Shown piece by piece: positions 9,236 through 19,909 of a DNA stretch of 46,630 nt. This DNA comes from Actinomycetota bacterium. GTDB taxonomy: Bacteria > Actinomycetota > Actinomycetes > Nanopelagicales > Nanopelagicaceae. The position numbers and the translations under genes are program-made. The stretch lies in assembly GCA_026392845.1 (NCBI GenBank), contig JAPLBJ010000042.1, positions 1 through 46,630 on the forward strand. Direction: 5' to 3'. The first letter of the stretch is position 1. Every line of letters begins with the position of its first letter. The notes below the pieces were generated by a model. It saw only the letters and a program-made list of their open reading frames with translations. It was not told the origin of the DNA and ran no database searches.

Positions 9236-9940
9236 CTAAATACTCTCCGCAAGAATCTGCGCAGCTTTTTCTTTCAACGCTTGCGCCCCTTGTGACCAGA
9301 GTGAAGTGATAGGGCGGCCAATAACAACGAAATTCGCGCCACGTGAGAGCGCTTGTGCAGGAGTCATGACTCTGACTTGATCGTCGCCACCCTGCGAATC
9401 AGCGGGACGAACACCAGGAGTGATAATTATTGCCTTATCTCCTACCGATTTACGAATGGCTTCAATTTCAAAAGGAGAACAAACAATCGCACGCGCACCT
9501 GCTTGAACTGCAACGCCCGCTAATTGTGCTGCACTAAGTAACGCATTATTAGCGTAACCAATAGCTTTTACATCATCATCAGATAGCGATGTGAGAATAG
9601 TTACCGCTGTCATATCTATACCAGGAGCCGCTGCAACTGCGCTTGCAATCATTGCCCCTCCGCCGGACGCGTGCACTGTAAGGAAACGTGGTTCGAGATG
9701 AGATACGGCTCGTGCGGCACCGGCGACAGTGTGAGGGATATCGTGCAACTTCAAATCAAGGAATATATCGACATCGTGTTGTGCAAGAATTTCAGCCACG
9801 CCTTTACTACCGAACGTGCAGAAAAACTCTAAACCCAATTTGTAAACACCAATAGAGTCACGGGTGCTTTCAATCCACTCATGAGCAGTTTTGATATCTG
9901 ATGTGTCGAGTGCCAAAATCAATGGCGAAGAATTACTCAT
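9236..9940 (-). CDS. pyrF: Orotidine 5'-phosphate decarboxylase
   Basis: This enzyme catalyses the last step of UMP synthesis, decarboxylating OMP. Group I signatures are visible: LALDTSD near the N-terminus, the catalytic DLKLHDIPHTV, and the phosphate-binding TPGVRP and FVVIGRPI. I place the start at the ATG at 9940 (234 residues), within an ATGAGTAA overlap with the pyrD stop. The frame is also open to an ATG at 9976, but that would add 12 non-conserved residues and overlap pyrD by 44 bp. It is the last pyrimidine gene of the operon and is followed 22 bp later by the mIHF-gmk fusion. Confidence 0.95.
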   Translation of the reverse strand: MSNSSPLILALDTSDIKTAHEWIESTRDSIGVYKLGLEFFCTFGSKGVAEILAQHDVDIFLDLKLHDIPHTVAGAARAVSHLEPRFLTVHASGGGAMIASAVAAAPGIDMTAVTILTSLSDDDVKAIGYANNALLSAAQLAGVAVQAGARAIVCSPFEIEAIRKSVGDKAIIITPGVRPADSQGGDDQVRVMTPAQALSRGANFVVIGRPITSLWSQGAQALKEKAAQILAESI

Positions 9941-10877
9941 GCGCTTCTTCAATTCTGTGCGCGTAGCCAATTGCATCCTTGATCTGTTTGAAGCCCTTCT
10001 CTTCCAAGAGAGTCTTTAGCTCTTCTTGGATATGAGGAATCGCCATTGGGTTACCAAAACTTGCAGTGCCAACAGAGACTGCACTTGCACCAGCGAGAAT
10101 CATTTCAAAGGCATCTCGACCACTAGCTACTCCACCCATTCCAAGAATTGGGATATTTGGTATTGCAGCATGAACTTGATAAATAGCACGGATGGCAATT
10201 GGTCGAATCGCTGGTCCTGATAGGCCACCTGTTTTACCGCCTAGATGGGGACGCATCGTAGAAAGATTGATAACCATTCCTAGAACCGTATTGATCAGGG
10301 CAATTCCATCTGCACCGGCATCTACTACGCCACGTGCGATTGACACGATGTCAGTAACATCCGGTGAGAGTTTTGCAATAATTGGCAACTCTCCGCCGAT
10401 GGTGCGCCGCACTCCATCAATAACCTTCTTAGATGCTTCAGGGTCGCATGCAAATACAAGACCTCGATTTTCAACATTGGGACAAGAAATATTTACTTCA
10501 ATCGCACTAATTCCAGATACTGAACGCAATTTGCGCGCAAGAGTTGAGTATTCTTCAATCGTCTCCCCCGCTATCGAAACAATGATGCGAGCCTTTTGTT
10601 CCACTAACCAAGGAATATCCTTTTCAATAAATGTATCTATACCTGGTCCTTGAAGGCCTATTGAATTGAGCATTCCACTCGGGGTTTCAGCCATACGCGG
10701 TGTGGCTCTTCCCAAACGCGCTTTGTTCATGATGGATTTCGTGACTACAGCGCCAATATCTTTGAGAGGAAAGAACTGCGCTAATTCTTTACCAGAACTC
10801 GCACAGCCACTCGCCGTAAAGACCGGTGTTGGAAACCATGCATTGCTAAAGGTGGTCGAGAAATCAACAGCTGTCAT
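9933..10877 (-). CDS. pyrD: Dihydroorotate dehydrogenase, class 1B catalytic subunit
   Basis: This FMN enzyme oxidises dihydroorotate to orotate. Class 1B identity follows from the catalytic cysteine in EVNISCPNVENRG and from the PyrK electron-transfer gene immediately upstream. The pattern GLQGPG, AKLSPDV, LINTV and GMGGVASGRDA fits the family. The ATG at 10877 overlaps the pyrK stop by four bases (ATGA), giving 314 residues. A frame extension to 10913 would overlap pyrK by 40 bp and is not favoured. In the mature enzyme two PyrD and two PyrK pass electrons to NAD+. Confidence 0.95.
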   Translation of the reverse strand: MTAVDFSTTFSNAWFPTPVFTASGCASSGKELAQFFPLKDIGAVVTKSIMNKARLGRATPRMAETPSGMLNSIGLQGPGIDTFIEKDIPWLVEQKARIIVSIAGETIEEYSTLARKLRSVSGISAIEVNISCPNVENRGLVFACDPEASKKVIDGVRRTIGGELPIIAKLSPDVTDIVSIARGVVDAGADGIALINTVLGMVINLSTMRPHLGGKTGGLSGPAIRPIAIRAIYQVHAAIPNIPILGMGGVASGRDAFEMILAGASAVSVGTASFGNPMAIPHIQEELKTLLEEKGFKQIKDAIGYAHRIEEAHE

Positions 10878-11722
10878 TGTGTCACCGTAGGGTTTTTGCC
10901 AACGAGATCCCACAGAACATTTGAACCATCCATAACGGGACCATCAATACAACTACGTAACATGGAAATCGAATTATCCTCATTACGAACTGGTAAGACA
11001 CAGGTCATGCAGATACCAATTCCACAAGCCATCGATTCTTCGACTGCGCACTGATGAACAACATCTTTATCTGCAGTAATTGCTGAGATGGCCGCAAGCA
11101 TGCCCATTGGCCCACACGAATAAATAACTGCGACATCGAGATCAGAGATCAATTGCGAAATAGGGTCAGTCACTTTTCCAGCTATACCCATCGAACCATC
11201 TTCTGTGTAGATTCGTAGAGAATTTACAGAACGCTTACCTTCCATGGGTGCGTAAATCTTGCCAGCTGTACTTGCTCCAAGGAGCATATCTACCTTGCAA
11301 CCTCGGCTCTTCAGAACTTCAGCTAATCCAAATAGCGGGGCTGAACCATAACCGCCGCCTACTAATAGGACTTGTACAGGCTCTGTTGGGATTCCAAAAG
11401 CACTGCCAAGTGGTGCTACTAAATCAATAACTGCACCTTCAGGTTGAGCACATAACCATTTACTTCCCTGACCATGCGGTGCAACGATCAATTCCATGGT
11501 CCCACCAAATGAGGTGCTCTGTGCAACACGTGAGATAGCAAATGCGCGACGCAGAATCATTTTTGATGAATCGCCACCCACACTTATCGCAACGAAATTA
11601 CCAGGCTTACATTTATCCACTAAATCTCCAACACTAATCAAAATTTGGTGGTACTGACCTACGAGTTTGTTTCCGACAATCGTTGCTCGTAATTGAGCTG
11701 CATTCCTATTTATTGTTGACAT
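10874..11722 (-). CDS. pyrK: Dihydroorotate dehydrogenase electron-transfer subunit PyrK
   Basis: This 282-residue FAD and [2Fe-2S] subunit lets class 1B PyrD use NAD+. It has an N-terminal FAD-binding barrel with RRAFAIS, an NAD-binding Rossmann segment beginning VLLVGGGYGSAPLF, and near the C-terminus a cluster with CAVEESMACGIGICMTC and a later cysteine in RSCIDGP, the four iron-sulfur ligands. The start is the ATG at 11722, overlapping the carB stop by one base (TAATG). The frame stays open five codons further upstream, inside carB. Its place between carB and pyrD supports the function. Confidence 0.93.
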   Translation of the reverse strand: MSTINRNAAQLRATIVGNKLVGQYHQILISVGDLVDKCKPGNFVAISVGGDSSKMILRRAFAISRVAQSTSFGGTMELIVAPHGQGSKWLCAQPEGAVIDLVAPLGSAFGIPTEPVQVLLVGGGYGSAPLFGLAEVLKSRGCKVDMLLGASTAGKIYAPMEGKRSVNSLRIYTEDGSMGIAGKVTDPISQLISDLDVAVIYSCGPMGMLAAISAITADKDVVHQCAVEESMACGIGICMTCVLPVRNEDNSISMLRSCIDGPVMDGSNVLWDLVGKNPTVTQ

Positions 11723-14700
11723 TAGGATTGCAACCAACTTTGAATCGGTTTGACGGAAAGATCTTCACGTTGCAATGCGCGGATTCCTTGTACTGCAGCT
11801 GCAAAGCCCGCAGTAGTTGTAATACAAGGCACTGAACGCTGAATAGCTGCAGTACGGATTGCCCAACCATCTTGACGCGTTCCTCGGCCGACTGGCGTGT
11901 TGATCACTAGAGAAATATCTCCAGAATTGAGAATTTCTACAATAGTCGGCTCGCCTAATGGACCACTTCCTTGAGAATTCTTGCGCACATGTGTGGATGT
12001 AATCCCGTGCCCTGCCAGGAATTGTGAAGTCCCGACTGTGGCCAAAATCGTGAATCCTAAAGCTGCAAGTTCGCGTGCGGGTGCTATTCCCGAATTCTTA
12101 TCCTTATCGGCAAGTGAGACGAAAACTTTTCCACTCTTTGGAAGTGGCCCGAATGCGCCGATCTGACTCTTTGCATAACTTTCACCGAAACTATTAGCAA
12201 TTCCCATTACTTCACCGGTGGAACGCATTTCGGGTCCGAGTACCGCGTCAACTCCACGACCATCACTTCTGCGGAATCTATTCCACGGCAATACAGCCTC
12301 TTTGACGGAAATTCCGTGTGCTATTCCGTCACCTTCATTCGGAAGAATTCCTTCTGTTCGAAGTTCGGCGATTGTTGAACCTACTGAAATTCTTGCTGCA
12401 GCCTTCGCCAGTGGTACTCCAGTTGCTTTACTTACAAATGGGACTGTTCGAGAAGCACGAGGATTAGCTTCTAAGACATAAAGAATGTCGTGAGCAACCG
12501 CGAATTGAATGTTGATGAGTCCGCGCACGCCCACGCCAGTTGCAATCTTTAGAGTTGCCCGACGAATCTCTAATAGCTGTTCCTTCGACATCGTCATTGA
12601 CGGTAGTACGCAAGCACTATCACCTGAGTGAATACCTGCCTCTTCAATATGCTCCATGACGCCACCTAAGAATAATTCTTCACCGTCATAGAGCGCATCT
12701 ACATCTATTTCAATAGCACTATCGAGGAAACGATCCACGAGTACAGGTCGATCAGGAGTTATATCCGTCGCGCGTGAAATAAACCCAGCAAGGGATTCGT
12801 CGTCATAGACGATCTCCATACCTCGACCACCCAAAACAAATGATGGTCGAACAAGAACTGGGTAACCGATGCGCGTTGCAATAGAAATTGCTTCTAATTG
12901 TGAAGCAGCCATTCCATATTCAGGCGCTGTCAATCCCTGTTCTTTGAGCACATGACCAAATGCCCCACGCTCTTCAGCCAAATTGATTGCTTCGGGACTT
13001 GTACCAAGAATTGTTACTCCAGCATTTTTTAGACCTGCCGCAAGGCCGAGAGGAGTTTGTCCACCCAATTGGGTAATAACTCCAAGCAGCGGACCAGCCA
13101 AAGATTCAGCATGAACAACTTCTAATACATCTTCGAGTGTGAGTGGTTCAAAATAGAGACGACTGCTTGTGTCGTAGTCAGTTGAAACGGTCTCGGGATT
13201 ACAGTTAATCATGATTGTGTCGAAGTCAGCATCACGCAGAGCAAACGATGCGTGCACGCAAGAATAATCAAACTCAATTCCTTGGCCGATTCGATTAGGA
13301 CCACTTCCCAAAATAATCACCGCTGGTTTTGTACGAGGACGAACTTCACTCTCTTCTTCATAACTTGAGTAGTGATAGGGCGTGAATGCTTCGAATTCAG
13401 CAGCACAAGTATCTACTGTTTTATAGACTGGTCTAATTCCAAAATGGTGACGAGCTTTGCGAACATCTTCTTCCGAAATCCCGCGAAGCGTTGCAATTTG
13501 AGCATCTGAAAATGAAAACTCTTTAGCAATTTTAATCAAATCAGCCGTTAGTTCCCCCGGCTGTGCGATCAGTTTTGCTCTTTCGTTGATCATTTCGATT
13601 TGATTCAAATACCATCTGTCGATCTTTGTTGCCGAGTAAACCTCGTCGATGGAAGCGCCAAACCAAAGCACTTTTTGAACTTGTTGCAATCTATATTCAG
13701 TAGGAATCTTTGAAGCTGCAAGTAGTGCGTCGCGTTCTTGGGTGCTGACTTGGGCAGGCCACGTAAATATCGCTTCTTTTCGCTCGAGAGATCGCAGAGA
13801 TTTCATGAGAGCTTCTGGGAACGAGCGCCCAATAGCCATTGCTTCCCCAACGCTTTTCATAGTCGTCGTCAGTCGAGGATCTGCATCAGGAAATTTCTCA
13901 AAAGCAAAGCGAGGGATTTTGACTACTACGTAATCTAACGTCGGCTCAAATGATGCTGGTGTTACTTTCGTAATGTCATTTTGAATTTCATCGAGTGTGT
14001 AACCAATAGCTAACTTTGTGGCGATCTTTGCGATTGGAAAACCAGTAGCTTTAGAGGCGAGTGCACTTGAGCGTGAAACACGCGGATTCATTTCGATAAC
14101 AATGATGCGACCATTATCTGGATGTACGGCGAATTGAATATTGCAACCACCAGTATCAACGCCCACTTCGCGTATTATGTCCATTGAAAGATTTCGCAGT
14201 TTTTGATATTCAACATCCGTGAGCGTCATGGATGGCGCAACAGTGATTGAGTCGCCAGTGTGAACACCCATAGGGTCTAGATTCTCGATGGTACAGACGA
14301 TTACTACGTTATCTACGCGATCGCGCATGACCTCAAGTTCGTATTCTTTCCAACCAATAATTGATTCTTCTAAAAGTACTTCTGATGTAGGACTATGGCG
14401 CAATCCTGCGCCGGCAATCTGATGTAACTCCTCTTCGGTAAACGCGATTCCTGATCCAAGGCCTCCCATCGTAAAAGAAGGACGTACTACAACTGGGTAA
14501 TGGAGAACTATTACAGCTTCTAAAATTTCATCCATTGTGTGACAGATAGCCGAACGCGCAGATTCTCCGCCAACTTTTTCGACTATGCCACGAAATAGTT
14601 CTCTATTTTCTCCTCGTTCGATGGCATCGACATCGGCTCCGATAAGTTTTACACCGTATTTGGCTAAAGTTCCTCGCTTGAATAAACCAATAGCGGCATT

Positions 14701-14988
14701 GAGAGCAGTCTGTCCTCCAAGAGTTGCAAGCACTGCATCTGGCTTCTCTTTTGCAATGATCATTTCAATAAATTCGGGGGTAATCGGTTCGATATATGTA
14801 GCATCTGCAAATTCAGGATCTGTCATGATCGTTGCTGGATTTGAATTCACGAGTATGACTCGAATTCCTTCAGCTCGCAGAACACGGCACGCTTGCGTTC
14901 CGGAGTAATCAAATTCGCAGGCCTGTCCGATAACAATCGGACCACTTCCGATAACTAGAACACTCTTGATTGAACTATCTAGTGGCAT
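11722..14988 (-). CDS. carB: Carbamoyl-phosphate synthase large subunit
   Basis: This complete 1088-residue subunit makes carbamoyl phosphate from bicarbonate, ammonia and two ATP. It shows the internal duplication of the family: an N-terminal ATP-grasp half beginning [20 protein letters not shown], and a second half beginning [20 protein letters not shown] near residue 555. Each half has a GGLGSG or GGRGMEI ATP loop and an EMNPR or EANPR metal site. The C-terminal MGS-like allosteric domain (from about residue 940) would bind UMP or another effector. ATG at 14988 overlaps the carA stop by one base. Confidence 0.98.
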   Translation of the reverse strand: MPLDSSIKSVLVIGSGPIVIGQACEFDYSGTQACRVLRAEGIRVILVNSNPATIMTDPEFADATYIEPITPEFIEMIIAKEKPDAVLATLGGQTALNAAIGLFKRGTLAKYGVKLIGADVDAIERGENRELFRGIVEKVGGESARSAICHTMDEILEAVIVLHYPVVVRPSFTMGGLGSGIAFTEEELHQIAGAGLRHSPTSEVLLEESIIGWKEYELEVMRDRVDNVVIVCTIENLDPMGVHTGDSITVAPSMTLTDVEYQKLRNLSMDIIREVGVDTGGCNIQFAVHPDNGRIIVIEMNPRVSRSSALASKATGFPIAKIATKLAIGYTLDEIQNDITKVTPASFEPTLDYVVVKIPRFAFEKFPDADPRLTTTMKSVGEAMAIGRSFPEALMKSLRSLERKEAIFTWPAQVSTQERDALLAASKIPTEYRLQQVQKVLWFGASIDEVYSATKIDRWYLNQIEMINERAKLIAQPGELTADLIKIAKEFSFSDAQIATLRGISEEDVRKARHHFGIRPVYKTVDTCAAEFEAFTPYHYSSYEEESEVRPRTKPAVIILGSGPNRIGQGIEFDYSCVHASFALRDADFDTIMINCNPETVSTDYDTSSRLYFEPLTLEDVLEVVHAESLAGPLLGVITQLGGQTPLGLAAGLKNAGVTILGTSPEAINLAEERGAFGHVLKEQGLTAPEYGMAASQLEAISIATRIGYPVLVRPSFVLGGRGMEIVYDDESLAGFISRATDITPDRPVLVDRFLDSAIEIDVDALYDGEELFLGGVMEHIEEAGIHSGDSACVLPSMTMSKEQLLEIRRATLKIATGVGVRGLINIQFAVAHDILYVLEANPRASRTVPFVSKATGVPLAKAAARISVGSTIAELRTEGILPNEGDGIAHGISVKEAVLPWNRFRRSDGRGVDAVLGPEMRSTGEVMGIANSFGESYAKSQIGAFGPLPKSGKVFVSLADKDKNSGIAPARELAALGFTILATVGTSQFLAGHGITSTHVRKNSQGSGPLGEPTIVEILNSGDISLVINTPVGRGTRQDGWAIRTAAIQRSVPCITTTAGFAAAVQGIRALQREDLSVKPIQSWLQS

Positions 14989-16124
14989 TATGCATTAACC
15001 CCACTGCGGTGCGCGTTGCGATACTTACTCATCAAATCAACGAAGCGATCGAAGAGATATGAAGCATCGTGAGGACCGGCTGCAGCTTCAGGATGATATT
15101 GGACGCTAAATGCACCACGTTCAAGTAATTGCAGACCTTCAACAACTCCATCATTGAGACAAACATGAGTCACTTCTCCTGGACCATAAACAGTTGTAAA
15201 GATTGCATCGGTCGGTGCCTTCAATGCGAAGCCATGATTGTGGGCTGTGATCTCGACACGATTAGTGTTTTTATCCATGACCGGTTGATTTATTCCACGA
15301 TGTCCGAATTGCAATTTATAGGTTTCAAAGCCGAGTGCGCGTCCCAAAATCTGATGACCGAAACATATTCCAAAAATAGGAATTTCCGCATTGAGAATTT
15401 CTCGAACAGTCTCAACGACATCTTGCATTGTTGACGGATCACCAGGGCCATTTGATAAGAAAACACCATCAGGGTTGAGCGCCTTTATCTCTTCAATTGT
15501 CGAGTTATATGGAATGACATGAACTTCAACACCGCGAGCCGCTAATGCACGAGGCGTTGCAGCCTTGATACCAAGATCGATTGCGACAACTCTAAATTTC
15601 TTTTCTCCAACCGCTTTCACAATATAGGGCTTATCTGTAGATACATCTTCACAAAGATATGCACCAGACATAACCGGAACTTTTCTAACTTCCACAACCA
15701 TCTCTTCTCGAGATAAATCGAGACCAGAGAAAATCCCAACACGCATTGCCCCTCTATCACGTAGATGTCTTGTGATTGCGCGCGTATCAACTCCGGCTAT
15801 TCCGATGATTCCTTGTTGAATCAGTTCCGCTTCTAGGTCATTCTCGCTTCGCCAATTAGAAGTTAGAGAGGAGGGATTTCTAACAACAAAACCTGCGACC
15901 CAAATTTTCGAAGATTCATTATCTTCAGAATTCACTCCCGTATTTCCTATATGCGGTGCCGTCATTACAACAACCTGCTTGTGATACGACGGATCCGTCA
16001 ATGTTTCTTGATACCCAGTCATACCTGTTTGAAATACTGCTTCACCAAATGTTTTTCCTGTTGCGCCCCATGATCTACCTTCAAAAATTCGTCCATCATC
16101 AAGAACGAAGAATGCTTTAGTCAT
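14988..16124 (-). CDS. carA: Carbamoyl-phosphate synthase small (glutaminase) subunit
   Basis: This 378-residue subunit releases ammonia from glutamine for CarB. The N-terminal CPSase domain carries the [15 protein letters not shown] signature. The C-terminal class I amidotransferase domain shows the nucleophile cysteine in [10 protein letters not shown] and the histidine-glutamate pair in [13 protein letters not shown]. The start ATG at 16124 overlaps the pyrC stop by four bases (ATGA). Length and motifs are normal, so the pair with carB should be functional. Confidence 0.97.
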   Translation of the reverse strand: MTKAFFVLDDGRIFEGRSWGATGKTFGEAVFQTGMTGYQETLTDPSYHKQVVVMTAPHIGNTGVNSEDNESSKIWVAGFVVRNPSSLTSNWRSENDLEAELIQQGIIGIAGVDTRAITRHLRDRGAMRVGIFSGLDLSREEMVVEVRKVPVMSGAYLCEDVSTDKPYIVKAVGEKKFRVVAIDLGIKAATPRALAARGVEVHVIPYNSTIEEIKALNPDGVFLSNGPGDPSTMQDVVETVREILNAEIPIFGICFGHQILGRALGFETYKLQFGHRGINQPVMDKNTNRVEITAHNHGFALKAPTDAIFTTVYGPGEVTHVCLNDGVVEGLQLLERGAFSVQYHPEAAAGPHDASYLFDRFVDLMSKYRNAHRSGVNA

Positions 16125-17389
16125 CGCTTCACTCCCTTGAAAAACGTGTGTGTTACTACTCCTGGGAATTCCATTCCATGGAAGGGAGTATTGCGGCTTC
16201 GTGAGGCTACAAGGTCGCGATCGACTCTCCAGGATGCAGTTGGATTAATCACGCTCAGGTGGGCACTCTTTCCAACAGAAATTTCCTGTCCATGATCGCT
16301 ATATCCGCCTATACGAGCAGGTGCTATCGAGAGACGATCCGCAACCTGTTCCCATTTCATCAGACCCGTATCGACCATGGTCTGCATCACGATAGAGAGA
16401 GCGGTTTCTAATCCCAACATTCCAAATGATGCTTCTTGCCATTCACACTCTTTTGTTTCAGCAGGATGAGGCGCGTGATCCGTTGCGACGATATCGATAA
16501 TTCCTTCTGCTAATGCTTCACGTAGCGCCATGACATCTTTTTGCGTGCGCAATGGTGGATTCACTTTATAAATCGGATCGTATGACGATGCAAGATCATC
16601 AGTTAGGAGTAGGTGGTGAGGAGTTACTTCGGCAGTGACATCGATTCCGCGTGCTTTCGCCCAACGGATAATTTCGACACCGCCCGCCGTTGTTACGTGA
16701 CAAATATGTAGACGAGAAGAGACATGTTCGGCTATAAGAACATCACGCGCGATTATCGATTCTTCTGCAATAGCGGGCCAGCCCTTGAGACCGAGTTTGG
16801 CAGAGACAATTCCCTCATTCATTTGCGAACCAACAGTGAGTCGCGGCTCTTGTGCATGTTGGGCGATAACTCCCCCAAATTGTTTTACATATTCCAATGC
16901 TCGGCGCATAACAAGTGGATCTGAGACGCAATGTCCGTCATCACTGAAGACTCTCACTCGTGCAATCGAATTCGCCATTGCACCCATTTCAGAAAGCTTC
17001 TCCCCCTCAAGTCCTTGGGTTACAGCACCTACAGGGAAGACATCACACAATCCTGCTTCTTGTCCTAAACGAAATACTTGCTCTACAACTCCCGCAGTAT
17101 CTGCAACGGGGGAAGTATTGGCCATTGCAGAAATCGCAGTGAAGCCACCTTTGACTGCTGCACGCGAACCTGAGAGAACTGTTTCTGAATCTTCACGTCC
17201 TGGTTCACGAAGATGGGTATGCAAATCAACAAGACCAGGAAGCACTACACAATTAGTGATGTCGAATATTTTACTACCGTTTGCATCAAGTGACGTTCCT
17301 ATCGCAGAGATAAGCCCATCCTTGATTGCGATATCACTCTTAGTTCCGTTGGGCAATGAGCCACCTTTGAGAATGTATGACTTACTCAT
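16121..17389 (-). CDS. pyrC: Dihydroorotase
   Basis: This 422-residue class I dihydroorotase closes carbamoyl-aspartate to dihydroorotate. Metal-binding motifs are present: [10 protein letters not shown] at the N-terminus, [10 protein letters not shown] in the middle, and VATDHAPH for the catalytic aspartate. The start ATG at 17389 overlaps the pyrB stop by four bases. In this enzyme class dihydroorotase often associates with aspartate carbamoyltransferase, which fits the tight pyrB-pyrC coupling. Confidence 0.97.
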   Translation of the reverse strand: MSKSYILKGGSLPNGTKSDIAIKDGLISAIGTSLDANGSKIFDITNCVVLPGLVDLHTHLREPGREDSETVLSGSRAAVKGGFTAISAMANTSPVADTAGVVEQVFRLGQEAGLCDVFPVGAVTQGLEGEKLSEMGAMANSIARVRVFSDDGHCVSDPLVMRRALEYVKQFGGVIAQHAQEPRLTVGSQMNEGIVSAKLGLKGWPAIAEESIIARDVLIAEHVSSRLHICHVTTAGGVEIIRWAKARGIDVTAEVTPHHLLLTDDLASSYDPIYKVNPPLRTQKDVMALREALAEGIIDIVATDHAPHPAETKECEWQEASFGMLGLETALSIVMQTMVDTGLMKWEQVADRLSIAPARIGGYSDHGQEISVGKSAHLSVINPTASWRVDRDLVASRSRNTPFHGMEFPGVVTHTFFKGVKR

Positions 17390-18336
17390 GAATTTGCTCC
17401 TATTTGCGTGGGTGCTCCAGCTAAAAGAAGATAAAGAATTGCCATACGCACACTCACCCCATTTGAAACCTGTTCCACAATTACCGAACGAGCACTATCT
17501 GCAACATCGGCGGTTATCTCTAGACCGCGATTCATTGGGCCCGGATGCATAACAATTGAGTTTGGTTTCATCGTCAACATTCGATCTCTATTGAGTCCAA
17601 AATAGCGCGAGTATTCGCGCGCATTTGGAAAGAAAAGATCTGACATGCGCTCTTGTTGTACGCGCAACATCATTACTGCATCGAGTGATGGTAATACTGA
17701 ATCGAAATCATACGAAATATCTACCGGCCAACTCTCGACACCAAAAGGAAGAAGTGTCGGTGGAGCTATCAAAGTCACGTTAGCTCCTAAGAGTGAAAGT
17801 AAAAGAACATTCGAACGAGCAACTCGAGAATGTAGAACATCTCCAACAATTCCTATTCGAAGACCAGCTAAATCTCCACCACTCTTAGTGCAATGTTTGC
17901 GAATCGTGAATGCATCAAGCAGAGCCTGACTTGGATGCTCATGTGTTCCATCGCCTGCGTTGATGACACTTCCACTCATCCACGCAGAATCTGCCAGGCG
18001 AACAGGAGCACCTGATGCACCATGGCGAATGATTACTGCATCAGCGCCCATAGCCTGCAAGGTCAACGCTGTATCTTTGAGAGATTCACCTTTACTAAGC
18101 GATGAACCCTTAGCTCCGAAGTTGATAACGTCGGCAGATAATCTTTTAGCCGCTGCTTCAAATGAGATACGAGTACGAGTCGAGTCTTCCGCAAAGAGAT
18201 TGACGATTGTGCGCCCACGAAGCGTAGGAAGTTTTTTCATTGGTCCATCACTAGCGCGAGCCATCTCAATTGCAGTATCCAAAATCAGCACAGCTTCATC
18301 TTTTGAAAGATCTGAAATAGATAGTAAGTGGCGCAT
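17386..18336 (-). CDS. pyrB: Aspartate carbamoyltransferase catalytic subunit
   Basis: This 316-residue enzyme condenses carbamoyl phosphate and aspartate, the first committed step of pyrimidine synthesis. The carbamoyl-phosphate loop [15 protein letters not shown] and the [10 protein letters not shown] motif are clear, and the C-terminal half carries the aspartate-binding domain with MLRVQQER. No pyrI regulatory subunit is present, as is usual in Actinobacteria; control is likely through PyrR. The start overlaps the pyrR stop by one base (TAATG). Confidence 0.97.
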   Translation of the reverse strand: MRHLLSISDLSKDEAVLILDTAIEMARASDGPMKKLPTLRGRTIVNLFAEDSTRTRISFEAAAKRLSADVINFGAKGSSLSKGESLKDTALTLQAMGADAVIIRHGASGAPVRLADSAWMSGSVINAGDGTHEHPSQALLDAFTIRKHCTKSGGDLAGLRIGIVGDVLHSRVARSNVLLLSLLGANVTLIAPPTLLPFGVESWPVDISYDFDSVLPSLDAVMMLRVQQERMSDLFFPNAREYSRYFGLNRDRMLTMKPNSIVMHPGPMNRGLEITADVADSARSVIVEQVSNGVSVRMAILYLLLAGAPTQIGANS

Positions 18337-18872
18337 TATTTATCCTCACCATCACTTACGAGAACTTCATCCTCACCATCTGTCTCACTCAAATTTACTT
18401 TCACATTTTGAGTACGAGCAGTGGGAATGTTTTTGCCAACGAAGTCTGCGCGTATCGGCAATTCTCGATGTCCGCGATCAACCAAGATTGCCAGCTGCAC
18501 GCTCTTTGGTCGCCCTATTTCCCCAAGCGCGTCCAGTGCTGCCCTAATTGTTCGACCGCTAAACAAAACATCGTCAATAAGAATCACATCTCGTCCATCG
18601 ATTCCTGCTTGCGGGATAAGTGTTGGCATGAGAGCCCTCGGTGGACGCATTCGTAGATCGTCTCTATGCAAGGTGATATCAAGTGTTCCCACAGGGACGT
18701 CGGATGAATCAATCGAATTAATAATTGTGGCTATACGACTGGCTAAATGTGCGCCTCGGGTTGGGATTCCCAAAAGTGTGAGATTCGAAGACCCGCCATT
18801 TTTTTCAAGGATTTCGTGAGAGATGCGCGTTAGAGCTCGCGATATCTCTTCCGCCGACAGGGCAGCATTCAT
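18336..18872 (-). CDS. pyrR: Bifunctional pyr operon regulator / uracil phosphoribosyltransferase PyrR
   Basis: This 178-residue RNA-binding regulator of the pyr operon also has uracil phosphoribosyltransferase activity in the family. The PRPP-binding motif [13 protein letters not shown] is at residues 96-108. The ATG at 18872 is chosen because AAGGAG lies six bases upstream and the product starts at the family N-terminus; the frame is open further upstream but encodes nothing conserved. It ends in an acidic tail containing two similar blocks, DGEDE and DGEDK (residues 165-178), which ordinary PyrR lacks. It leads the operon and lies directly behind a PyrR-binding RNA hairpin, implying autoregulation. 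Confidence 0.95.
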   Translation of the reverse strand: MNAALSAEEISRALTRISHEILEKNGGSSNLTLLGIPTRGAHLASRIATIINSIDSSDVPVGTLDITLHRDDLRMRPPRALMPTLIPQAGIDGRDVILIDDVLFSGRTIRAALDALGEIGRPKSVQLAILVDRGHRELPIRADFVGKNIPTARTQNVKVNLSETDGEDEVLVSDGEDK

Positions 18873-18885
18873 GTAATTCTCCTTC

Positions 18886-18903
18886 CCCACCTCACAGGAT
18901 GGG
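18886..18903 (-). promoter_or_regulatory. PyrR-binding RNA loop in the pyr operon leader
   Basis: Read on the minus strand the bases are CCCATCCTGTGAGGTGGG. They form a hairpin with a six-pair outer stem and match the PyrR-binding loop consensus as I recall it (TCCnGnGAGG). The 3' arm runs straight into the pyrR ribosome-binding site AAGGAG (18879-18884). UMP-bound PyrR clamping this hairpin would block ribosome access, the translational repression described in mycobacteria. There is no separate terminator hairpin or U-tract. A possible -10 (TAGAGT, 18925-18930) lies upstream without a clear -35. The motif match is direct; the mechanism is inferred. Confidence 0.75.
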
Positions 18904-18995
18904 TCGTTAAAGGATGCGAGGCGCACTCTACCACGGACGCTATCAATCTGTGGATATCGCATTCGGTGCATGGCGAAAATCCATACTCTTCCTGC

Positions 18996-19484
18996 ATGAC
19001 ACCTCAGAATCTGATCATCCAACCCCACTATGACGAGATTGCCCAGCGACTGCGCAGCCTCCGTATAGCTGCACATCTCACACTTATCGATGTTGAGCGT
19101 CTAAGCAATGGCGCTATCGGAAGCGTGGTACTCGGATCATACGAACGCGGTGCACGAGCTTTGAGTGTCAAAAAAATAATCCAACTAGCCACATTCTATG
19201 GAGTGCCAGTCGATGAATTGATTTCAGGAAGAAAAAACCAACACATTCCGCTTGAGGGTAAAAGCACCATCGACTTCCAGAAAACACGTGCTCGTGCTGA
19301 TACAGATATCGATATTGGGGTACTCGCACATTTTCTCTCTGGAATCGCACATCTTCGTGGGGATTGGAATGGTCAAGTTATAACAATTCGCGAATCGGAC
19401 CTTCGAGTCGTTGCACTCATTTGTCGACGAGAAATCGGTGACGTCCGCCAATGGCTATCCAATGAGCGTTTGTTGATCAAATAG
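18996..19484 (+). CDS. bldD: BldD-family transcriptional regulator
   Basis: This 162-residue protein has an N-terminal XRE helix-turn-helix (about residues 14-75, including VVLGSYERGARALSVKKI and FYGVPVDEL) and a C-terminal BldD domain. Residues 121-135 read RGD, eight residues, then RESD. This fits the RxD-X8-RxxD cyclic-di-GMP motif of Streptomyces BldD. The ATG at 18996 has no ribosome-binding site and may be leaderless; an in-frame GTG at 18966 would add ten residues. It is divergent from pyrR and convergent with nusB (two bases apart), the place bldD holds in other Actinobacteria. DNA targets cannot be told from the sequence. Confidence 0.9.
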   Translation: MTPQNLIIQPHYDEIAQRLRSLRIAAHLTLIDVERLSNGAIGSVVLGSYERGARALSVKKIIQLATFYGVPVDELISGRKNQHIPLEGKSTIDFQKTRARADTDIDIGVLAHFLSGIAHLRGDWNGQVITIRESDLRVVALICRREIGDVRQWLSNERLLIK

Positions 19485-19486
19485 CT

Positions 19487-19909
19487 TTAGAGCGAAATAC
19501 TCTCTTTGATTGATGCAATTTTTCCTAATACGCCGTGGATATATCCAGCAGATTCGTCAGTGGAAAGTTCTTTGGCCAGAGTTAGGGCTTCATCGATGGC
19601 CACTGCATCTGGAAGCGTGTGTGCCCAGATGATTTCGTAGATTCCGATGCGCAAAATACTTCGATCAACGGCCGGCAAGCGATCCATATCCCAACCTTGG
19701 GCATAGGTAGCGATTAGTTCATCAATCTTTCGACGATTCTCTCCAACGCCGAAGATAATTTCTCGGGTATATTCACGAATGGGGCGTGCATCAGGACCTT
19801 CTTCGACAACATCACGCGAAACCAAAATATCCATCGCAACACTTCCTCGAATATCCGATTCGAAGAGAATGTCTAGCGCCTGTTTTCGCGCTTTAGAGCG
19901 AGCTGACAC
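19487..19909 (-). CDS. nusB: Transcription antitermination factor NusB
   Basis: This 140-residue all-helical RNA-binding protein joins NusE (S10) on boxA to support rRNA antitermination. The N-terminal SARSKARKQALDILFESDIR and C-terminal DAVAIDEALTLAKELS followed by GYIHGVLGKIA are typical. The start is a GTG sharing a base with the efp stop (TAGTG). It is the last gene of the long aro-efp run before the convergent bldD. Length and motifs are normal. Confidence 0.96.
   Translation of the reverse strand: MSARSKARKQALDILFESDIRGSVAMDILVSRDVVEEGPDARPIREYTREIIFGVGENRRKIDELIATYAQGWDMDRLPAVDRSILRIGIYEIIWAHTLPDAVAIDEALTLAKELSTDESAGYIHGVLGKIASIKESISL

Noticed and set aside
9933..10913. Longer starts of pyrD (10913) and pyrF (9976)
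   Set aside because: The extra residues are not conserved and would overlap upstream genes by about 40 bp, while ATGs with 4- and 8-bp overlaps fit the operon.
16785..17552. 255-codon open frame on the plus strand across pyrC and pyrB
   Set aside because: It is antisense to two firm genes, has a composition like a shadow frame, no ribosome-binding site, and matches no family.
17960..18547. 195-codon open frame on the plus strand across pyrB and pyrR
   Set aside because: It is antisense to conserved coding sequence and shows no recognisable domain.
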